Of a DNA stretch of 8,618 nucleotides, positions 1 through 3,710 are shown piece by piece (the first letter of the stretch is position 1; every line of letters begins with the position of its first letter). The stretch is from contig NVQY01000182.1 in NCBI GenBank assembly GCA_002400675.1, positions 1-8,618 on the forward strand, given 5' to 3'. The position numbers were made by a program, and so were the translations under genes. The DNA is from Paracoccaceae bacterium. Its GTDB lineage: Bacteria > Pseudomonadota > Alphaproteobacteria > Rhodobacterales > Rhodobacteraceae. The notes under the pieces were generated by a model, which did not search any database, was not told where the DNA came from, and saw only the letters and a list, made by a program, of their open reading frames with translations.

Positions 1-594
1 AAACGAGGCCCCGCCCAGAACATGCGCGGCCAGTCGCCCGTTGGGGTAAAGCCGCATCTCGCGCGGGCCAAACAGCAGCCCGGGGTCGCCGATGTCGTAA
101 ACCGCTTGTTTCTGCTCAGGCGAAATCCGCTTTTTCACCCAGACGAACTTGCGCTTGCCGGTGAAATCCTTGATCAGGCGGTCGCGGTTAAGATCGGGAA
201 ACACCTTCATCAGACCATCGACGGCGGCCAGTGGATCAACCATCAGCGGTGGCTGGGCATAGAGCGAAAACGTGTCAAAGTTGGTGGCCAGAATGCGCCC
301 CTTGCGGTCAACGATATCAACCCGTTGCGCGGTAATGGTGGCCCCTCTGACGCTGGCCATGGGTTCTGCCGGTTCGGTGATCGCCAACATGCCCATGCGC
401 GCGCCGACCAGAACGAAAACACAGGTGAAAAGCACGCCAAGAACCAGAATGCGGCCTTCGGCCTTGCTGCGGTCACGGTCCTGCATATCCGCGTGACGGC
501 GACGCAGGTTTTCGCGTTCGATAACGTCGGGGTTTTCACCCTTGGCGCGGGCCGGAAGGATGCGCGCCAGCGGGCGCAGCGGGATACGGATCAT
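1..594 (-). CDS. ftsI: FtsI / PBP3, peptidoglycan transpeptidase, N-terminal 198 codons (partial)
   Basis: This is the start of the division-specific penicillin-binding protein that cross-links septal peptidoglycan in the divisome, as partner of FtsW and the FtsQLB complex. The frame is open from ATG at 592-594 to the window edge. Visible parts are a basic cytoplasmic N-terminus (residues 1-47), one membrane anchor at about 48-66 (RILVLGVLFTCVFVLVGA), and the start of the periplasmic non-catalytic region with RVDIVDRKGRILATN at 91-105 and SLYAQP shortly after. The segment ends with MRLYPNGRLAAHVLGGASF, typical of class B PBPs. The transpeptidase domain with its SxxK serine lies beyond the edge. 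The start codon overlaps the ftsL stop (ATGA), which suggests translational coupling, and no separate promoter is evident. Family assignment is secure. Confidence 0.95.
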   Translation of the reverse strand, partial: MIRIPLRPLARILPARAKGENPDVIERENLRRRHADMQDRDRSKAEGRILVLGVLFTCVFVLVGARMGMLAITEPAEPMASVRGATITAQRVDIVDRKGRILATNFDTFSLYAQPPLMVDPLAAVDGLMKVFPDLNRDRLIKDFTGKRKFVWVKKRISPEQKQAVYDIGDPGLLFGPREMRLYPNGRLAAHVLGGASF

Positions 595-953
595 GGCACT
601 TGCCTGTCGGAAGGGGTGTCGTTCATGGTTGATACATCAACCGGGTTGGTGATCGGCAGGAACGGGTCGGGTGGATAGCTGATCTCGTCAACGCGGCCAA
701 ACTGGTTCGGGCGCAGTGGCAACAGGCCAAGGCGGTCAAAGTTGATTTCGGTCAGTTCCTGCAACCGGCTGGGGCGGTTCAGATAGGCCCATTCGGCCTT
801 GAGAATGCCAAGGCGGATCTGCGCGGCACCGATATCCCGCTGGAGCTTGCGGGTGTCTTTGAGCGTCCTTTGGGTGGCATAGTTTTCCTGATAGGCCCAG
901 AATGCCAGCCCGATCACACCAAGTGCTGCCAGTATATATGCCAACCCCTTCAT
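591..953 (-). CDS. ftsL: FtsL, bitopic cell division protein
   Basis: This 120-residue protein fits a small bitopic divisome protein that joins FtsB and FtsQ and helps activate FtsWI. It has a very short cytoplasmic start, a membrane segment at about residues 4-20 ([17 protein letters not shown]), and a periplasmic helix at about 23-60 with heptad-like spacing suited to a coiled coil. The motif [20 protein letters not shown] follows; it is a common feature of FtsL proteins that links the coiled coil to the distal domain. The tail (about 90-120) is rich in proline and aspartate and probably disordered. FtsL is poorly conserved, so the call rests equally on its place between rsmH and ftsI. It overlaps both neighbours through ATGA junctions and is almost certainly cotranscribed with them. 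Confidence 0.93.
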   Translation of the reverse strand: MKGLAYILAALGVIGLAFWAYQENYATQRTLKDTRKLQRDIGAAQIRLGILKAEWAYLNRPSRLQELTEINFDRLGLLPLRPNQFGRVDEISYPPDPFLPITNPVDVSTMNDTPSDRQVP

Positions 954-1945
954 TTGCGGTTTTCCTTTAGTTGCGGCGTGCCGATCGCCTTGGCATCAAC
1001 GCGCCCTGCCGGGGCATCGGTGCGCTGTGCCACCCGCAACCGGGCCGAGCGGGACCGCGGGTTTGCCGCCAGTTCGGTTTCGTCGGGGCCGATGGCCTTG
1101 CGTGGCTTTAGCGCGAATTGCGGCGGTTCAGTCTCGATTTCGGGGGCATAGCGGTTGGCCCGCCCGCCCAGTCCGGCACGGGATTGCAGGAACCTCTTGA
1201 CCATGCGGTCCTCGATTGAGTGGAACGACACCACAGCCAGCCAGCCGCCGGGTTTCAACGCCCGTTCGGCGGCCATAAGCCCTTGGTAAAGCTCTTCGTA
1301 TTCGGTGTTGACCGCGATCCGCAGGGCCTGAAAACTGCGGGTGGCAGCGTGCGACTGACCGGGTTTTGAACGCGGCAGGCAGCGTTCGACAATTCCGGCC
1401 AGCGCCAGTGTCGTGGTGATCGGAGCCTCGGTGCGGGCGCGCACGATGGCCCGGGCGATGCGGCGGCTGGCGCGTTCTTCGCCATAATGAAACAGGATGT
1501 CGGCCAGGTCGGCCTCGGGGGCGGTGTTAACCAGGTCGGCGGCACTGGGGCCACTCTGGGACATGCGCATGTCCAAAGGGCCGTCGCGCATGAACGAGAA
1601 CCCGCGTTCGGCCAGATCAATCTGCATCGATGAAACACCCAGATCCAGCACGATGCCGTCAAGGTCGCTGGCGTATTCATCCATGCGCGAAAACACACCG
1701 GGTTGCATCACCAGACGGTCGCCATATGGCGCGGCCCACTCGGCGGCCAGTTCGAACGCCAAAGGGTCGCGATCTACGGCAATGACCCGCGTAGCACCGG
1801 CATCAAACAGCCCACGCGTATAGCCACCCGCGCCGAACGTACCGTCCAGCCAGGTGCCCGACACCGGGGCCACCGCGTCCAGCAACGGGCGCAGCAGAAC
1901 CGGGACATGTGGGTCAGAATTATCAGGGCGGGCCGCGCGAGCCAT
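950..1945 (-). CDS. rsmH: RsmH, 16S rRNA (cytosine-1402-N4)-methyltransferase
   Basis: RsmH (formerly MraW) uses S-adenosylmethionine to methylate N4 of C1402 in the decoding centre of 16S rRNA. The 331-residue protein carries the family landmarks in order: [13 protein letters not shown] near residue 13, the SAM-binding loop [14 protein letters not shown] at 34-47, AVDRDP near 55, [13 protein letters not shown] followed by RGFSF near 100, [12 protein letters not shown] near 150, then [15 protein letters not shown] and [15 protein letters not shown]. Its length is normal for the family. The start at 1945 leaves 4 nt after the mraZ stop. An ATG overlapping that stop (1951-1953) is in another frame and cannot be used. 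The C-terminus overlaps ftsL by 4 nt. This is a standard second gene of the dcw operon. Confidence 0.97.
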   Translation of the reverse strand: MARAARPDNSDPHVPVLLRPLLDAVAPVSGTWLDGTFGAGGYTRGLFDAGATRVIAVDRDPLAFELAAEWAAPYGDRLVMQPGVFSRMDEYASDLDGIVLDLGVSSMQIDLAERGFSFMRDGPLDMRMSQSGPSAADLVNTAPEADLADILFHYGEERASRRIARAIVRARTEAPITTTLALAGIVERCLPRSKPGQSHAATRSFQALRIAVNTEYEELYQGLMAAERALKPGGWLAVVSFHSIEDRMVKRFLQSRAGLGGRANRYAPEIETEPPQFALKPRKAIGPDETELAANPRSRSARLRVAQRTDAPAGRVDAKAIGTPQLKENRK

Positions 1946-1949
1946 GCCG

Positions 1950-2456
1950 TCATTCGCCCCCTGCGTCGTCGATCAGCGACATCGGATCGAAACCCTCGGG
2001 CATATCGTCCAGATAGCTTTCGCTTTCCGGGGCCTCGACCGCGCCATAAGTGGCGGCGTTCCAGATCTCGAAATGGTCGCCCATAGCGGTCATCACCGCG
2101 TCATCGCCAAGGTTAATTTGTGCGCGCCGGTCCTTGGGCAGCACGATGCGCCCGTCCCGGTCGACTTCGGTTTCCCAGGACTTGCCCAGAATCAGACGGC
2201 TGGCCTGCTTACGCTTGAGCGAGCCGCGCGGCATCTTGCGAATGCCGGCCTCGATCAGGGCCATTTCGTCTATTGTATAGGCTTGCAGGAAATTTTTCAG
2301 GTGGGGACCGTAGAGCACAACCATGCGGGCCGTGGCGCGTTTTTCGGGGTATTCAGGATCGCCGGACTCAAGCACACGGCGAAAATCGGCGGGGATCGAC
2401 ATTCGACCCTTGCCGTCAACCTTTTGGTTGAACTCGCCTCTGAAGCTAAGACCCAA
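1950..2456 (-). CDS. mraZ: MraZ, dcw-operon transcriptional regulator (TTG start)
   Basis: MraZ is a ring-forming DNA-binding protein that represses its own operon in other bacteria by binding TGGG-N5 direct repeats. The 168-residue product shows two SpoVT/AbrB-type beta domains. Each has the DxxxR signature: [13 protein letters not shown] near residue 14 and [13 protein letters not shown] near 99. The acidic tail ([16 protein letters not shown]...) is typical of alphaproteobacterial members. The family N-terminus MGLSFRGEF begins at a TTG codon (2454-2456). Upstream in this frame there is no ATG before a TAA at 2529-2531, and the next inner ATG (about residue 19) would remove conserved sequence, so TTG is preferred. 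A GGACAGGA stretch just upstream could serve as a weak ribosome site. Translation follows an unusually long leader. Confidence 0.93.
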   Translation of the reverse strand: MGLSFRGEFNQKVDGKGRMSIPADFRRVLESGDPEYPEKRATARMVVLYGPHLKNFLQAYTIDEMALIEAGIRKMPRGSLKRKQASRLILGKSWETEVDRDGRIVLPKDRRAQINLGDDAVMTAMGDHFEIWNAATYGAVEAPESESYLDDMPEGFDPMSLIDDAGGE

Positions 2457-2510
2457 TGTCCTGTCCGTCCCTGTTGCTTTGCGCCCCCGCGCTGTGTTAA
2501 AATCCCCCTT

Positions 2511-2557
2511 AAATGAGGAAACGGCGATTTAACCTGCTGCCACTGGTTAAATCGCCG
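2511..2557 (-). terminator. Intrinsic terminator inside the mraZ leader (3' end of UpsM-like RNA)
   Basis: A perfect 13-bp inverted repeat (2522-2534 and 2545-2557, arms CGGCGATTTAACC / GGTTAAATCGCCG) encloses a 10-nt loop. On the minus strand it is followed by the T-rich tail TTTCCTCATTT. There is no T-run on the plus side, so it is directional. It lies 54-65 nt before the mraZ start codon, so it should partly terminate the operon transcript and release the leader as a stable RNA. Confidence 0.85.
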
Positions 2558-2724
2558 CCCTCGTCCCGCTGTGCGGGATGTCCGATCACGCGCGCCACCT
2601 GGGGGGATGTCTGCTCGCTCGCGCGCCGGATCTCTTGGTCTGATGAAACCGAGTTGCCTGTATGAAACTCTTTTTGTTTTTCAGTGGGGTCGTTTGGTGC
2701 CCCGTTGTCTCGTCCTCATCCGAT
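2511..2724 (-). ncRNA. upsM: Probable UpsM-like sRNA in the mraZ 5' leader
   Basis: Between the predicted start site (about 2724) and a strong terminator (2511-2557) lies about 214 nt of non-coding leader. In Rhodobacter sphaeroides the dcw cluster is known to have an unusually long 5' leader giving rise to the abundant sRNA UpsM (upstream of mraZ). This segment has the same place, size class and ending. Visible structure includes a GAGTT/AACTC stem around 2650-2670, a TCCCGC-TGT-GCGGGA hairpin at 2564-2578, an A-rich single-stranded stretch near 2671-2682, and a 13-bp terminal stem. The name rests on position and architecture, not on a sequence comparison. Both ends are predictions. Transcripts reading past the terminator would become mraZ operon mRNA. 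Confidence 0.72.
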
Positions 2725-2730
2725 GTATGA

Positions 2731-2760
2731 TTTATACCCATGGGAATTCATGGAAATCAA
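2731..2760 (-). promoter_or_regulatory. Main mraZ/dcw (UpsM) promoter, sigma70 type
   Basis: On the minus strand TTGATT (2755-2760) and TATAAA (2731-2736) are separated by 18 bp. Both are close to the sigma70 consensus, and this is the best such match I found in the 803-bp gap. The predicted start is near 2724, giving mraZ a 268-nt leader. Repeats resembling MraZ boxes overlap the spacer and the -35 element. Confidence 0.65.
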
Positions 2761-2765
2761 CGGAA
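2741..2765 (+). promoter_or_regulatory. MraZ-box-like cluster A overlapping the dcw promoter
   Basis: Read on the plus strand there are three pentamers in strict 10-bp phase: TGGGA (2741-2745), TGGAA (2751-2755) and CGGAA (2761-2765). A lone TGGGA follows at 2782-2786. MraZ proteins bind TGGG-N5 direct repeats, so this is a candidate autoregulatory operator. It covers the spacer and the -35 of the mraZ promoter. The boxes point opposite to the direction of mraZ transcription, and only the first matches TGGGA exactly. Confidence 0.55.
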
Positions 2766-3102
2766 AATTTTAAACGGGCCATGGGATTCGGGCAAAACAA
2801 GGGCTTTTGGCGTCTGCGTTGTTGGAGATTTGGGCTGGAATTCGGCGGCATTTAGACAATTGGCGAAAATTGACACTAGATGTTGTGGTTTCCCGGCAGA
2901 TTCCAGAAATTCCCACGAAGTCCCAGAAAACTTTCGTGCCTGCGCGTCCGCCCCTGCACGTTCTTTTTTCGTTCTCACGCGGGCAGCGTCCGATTCAGCA
3001 AAACCTCTGCGATTCATGTCCAAATAGCCAACTTGATTCGACTCAATTTGCACCTTTTGCACCGCGCGAACCGGATTCGCCCGGCCTGTCCCATGAATTC
3101 CC
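2742..3102. repeat. Separated 12-bp inverted repeat shared by clusters A and C
   Basis: GGGAATTCATGG at 2742-2753 recurs as its exact reverse complement CCATGAATTCCC at 3091-3102. A second shared word, AAACGGGCC, occurs at 2772-2780 on the plus strand and at 3104-3112 on the minus strand. The arms coincide with two MraZ-box clusters. Between the clusters I see no convincing gene. Confidence 0.6.
2891..2925 (-). promoter_or_regulatory. MraZ-box-like cluster B, four repeats
   Basis: On the minus strand four pentamers lie at exact 10-bp intervals: TGGGA (2921-2925), TGGGA (2911-2915), TGGAA (2901-2905) and CGGGA (2891-2895). This is the best match in the window to the TGGG-N5 operator bound by MraZ and points in the same direction as mraZ. 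It sits about 165-200 bp upstream of the predicted start site. It could act as an upstream operator or mark a second promoter; a possible minus-strand -10 (TCTAAA, 2851-2856) follows but lacks a good -35. Confidence 0.65.
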
Positions 3103-3115
3103 GGCCCGTTTCCCA
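3079..3115 (-). promoter_or_regulatory. MraZ-box-like cluster C
   Basis: On the minus strand CGGGA (3099-3103), TGGGA (3089-3093) and CGGGC (3079-3083) are in 10-bp phase. Another TGGGA lies upstream at 3111-3115, two bases out of phase. This looks like a weaker copy of the MraZ operator, about 355-390 bp upstream of the predicted mraZ transcript start and 145-180 bp before the divergent DUF1127 gene. It could therefore influence either side. Confidence 0.42.
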
Positions 3116-3177
3116 CCCAGGAATGAATTCAGAACCACGCATGCGTTTGCTGCATAGCAGCATTGCAGATACGTCTA

Positions 3178-3205
3178 TTGTGCAGATGCAGCATCTTCCT
3201 ATCTT
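3178..3205 (+). promoter_or_regulatory. Candidate promoter of the DUF1127-CcsR unit
   Basis: TTGTGC (3178-3183) and TATCTT (3200-3205) are 16 bp apart and would give a leader of about 50 nt before the DUF1127 start. The Rhodobacter counterpart is driven by heat-shock-type sigma factors (RpoHI/RpoHII). I cannot tell which sigma factor this sequence would fit. The region is dense in short palindromes (3138-3145, 3148-3162, 3184-3196, 3203-3214). Confidence 0.35.
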
Positions 3206-3259
3206 GGTGGCAAGCAAGATCGCACAATGCGGTAGCACACAAATCCAAAGGTTAAGACC

Positions 3260-3481
3260 ATGGCCGTTTCGACACATTATTCCAGCCCGCGCAGCATGCT
3301 GTTCGCCCCACTTACATCGTGGTTCTACGCGCTGCGTGTACGGTTTGCCCGCCACCAGAACTATCGCCGCACGCTGAACGAATTGTCGGGGCTGAGTTCC
3401 AGCCAACTGGCTGATCTGGGGCTGCATCGGTCCAGCCTGCGCCAGACCGCGTATCAGGCAACATATCACCAGATCCACTAA
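3260..3481 (+). CDS. DUF1127 small protein, CcaF1-like
   Basis: This 73-residue basic protein ends in a DUF1127 domain (about residues 34-68), with YRRTLNELSGLSSSQLADLG followed by LHRSSLRQTAYQATY. That is the usual arginine-rich helix, LxxLSxxQLxDLGLxR core and final helix. The N-terminal 33 residues hold a hydrophobic/aromatic stretch (MLFAPLTSWFYALRVRFA). The start at 3260 has AAAGG at 3247-3251, 8 nt upstream. In Rhodobacter sphaeroides a DUF1127 protein of this size (CcaF1) binds RNA and takes part in sRNA maturation and turnover, and its gene is cotranscribed with the CcsR sRNAs. The same array follows here within 25 nt of the stop, so the same role is inferred from domain plus context. 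DUF1127 paralogues are common in this group, so strict orthology is not proven. Confidence 0.88.
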   Translation: MAVSTHYSSPRSMLFAPLTSWFYALRVRFARHQNYRRTLNELSGLSSSQLADLGLHRSSLRQTAYQATYHQIH

Positions 3482-3505
3482 CACGCGGTAAAGGTTTCCC
3501 GAACA

Positions 3506-3540
3506 TCAGAGCCAACTTCTCCTCCCTGAAACGGCTCTGG
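3506..3540 (+). ncRNA. CcsR-like sRNA hairpin 1
   Basis: The stem CAGAGCC (3507-3513) / GGCTCTG (3533-3539) surrounds an internal loop and a short TTC/GAA stem (3517-3519 / 3528-3530). The inner stem presents the 8-nt loop TCCTCCCT. The word CTCCTCCC at 3519-3526 is the hallmark of the CcsR sRNAs (conserved CCUCCUCCC motif, stress-induced) that follow the DUF1127 gene in Rhodobacter. It is complementary to Shine-Dalgarno sequences. Processed ends are unknown, so only the structured core is given. Confidence 0.8.
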
Positions 3541-3543
3541 TCA

Positions 3544-3575
3544 AGCGGTGGTATCCCCTCCCTGATATCACCGCT
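3544..3575 (+). ncRNA. CcsR-like sRNA hairpin 2
   Basis: A 12-bp stem (3544-3555 with 3564-3575, arms AGCGGTGGTATC / GATATCACCGCT, one G-U pair) displays the 8-nt loop CCCTCCCT at 3556-3563. The loop word is CCCCTCCC, one base different from the canonical CTCCTCCC. It lies directly after hairpin 1 and is followed by an A5 run (3576-3580), a plausible single-strand cleavage zone between tandem sRNAs. Confidence 0.8.
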
Positions 3576-3604
3576 AAAAATACCGGTTAACGCCGGAACG
3601 TAAC

Positions 3605-3638
3605 GCGCCGGAGTTTTCCCTCCCTGAAGCTTTGGCGC
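3605..3638 (+). ncRNA. CcsR-like sRNA hairpin 3
   Basis: The stem GCGCC (3605-3609) / GGCGC (3634-3638) continues inward through several A-U, G-C and G-U pairs (3610-3617 with 3626-3633) to an 8-nt loop CCCTCCCT at 3618-3625. The loop is identical to that of hairpin 2, while the stem sequence is unrelated. Covarying stems around a fixed loop are what tandem sRNA copies under loop-level selection would show. Confidence 0.75.
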
Positions 3639-3646
3639 TGAAAGAG

Positions 3647-3679
3647 AACGGCGACACCCTCCTCCCTGGTGTCGTCGTT
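3647..3679 (+). ncRNA. CcsR-like sRNA hairpin 4
   Basis: A 12-bp stem (3647-3658 with 3668-3679, core CGACACC / GGTGTCG) carries the 9-nt loop CTCCTCCCT. The exact nonamer CCTCCTCCC is at 3658-3666. It is the last of the four copies, and with the T-run that follows it also forms the transcription terminator, so it could accumulate as a stable 3'-end sRNA. Confidence 0.82.
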
Positions 3680-3689
3680 TTTTTGTTTT
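3647..3689 (+). terminator. Intrinsic terminator of the DUF1127-CcsR transcript
   Basis: The 12-bp stem of CcsR-like hairpin 4 is followed directly by a T-rich run (3678-3689, eight Ts then GTTTT). It ends the plus-strand unit 21 nt before the 3' end of the convergent uvrD gene. Confidence 0.9.
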
Positions 3690-3710
3690 GGGCAGGTGTG
3701 TCGTGGTGCC

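Noticed and set aside
22..678. A 218-codon open frame on the plus strand
   Set aside because: It lies opposite ftsI and the ftsI-ftsL junction, which are clearly coding on the minus strand.
2497..2512. Possible CtrA site (TTAA-N8-TTAA)
   Set aside because: The CtrA consensus has 7 bases between the half-sites and here there are 8. It also lies downstream of the predicted promoter within the leader.
2681..2719. A 12-codon minus-strand leader peptide frame at the start of the sRNA
   Set aside because: There is almost no room for a ribosome site between the predicted start of the RNA and the ATG, and no run of regulatory codons.
2870..2875. Perfect TTGACA on the plus strand as a promoter
   Set aside because: No acceptable -10 follows at 16-18 bp, and no gene begins within the next 380 bp.
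2571..3157. Several 90-165-codon frames in the gap between mraZ and the DUF1127 gene
   Set aside because: They overlap each other on both strands, lack ribosome sites and recognisable motifs, and cross the repeat-rich regulatory sequence.
3506..3680. CRISPR array
   Set aside because: The repeated unit is a short loop motif in hairpins with different stems and irregular spacing, not identical repeats with unique spacers.
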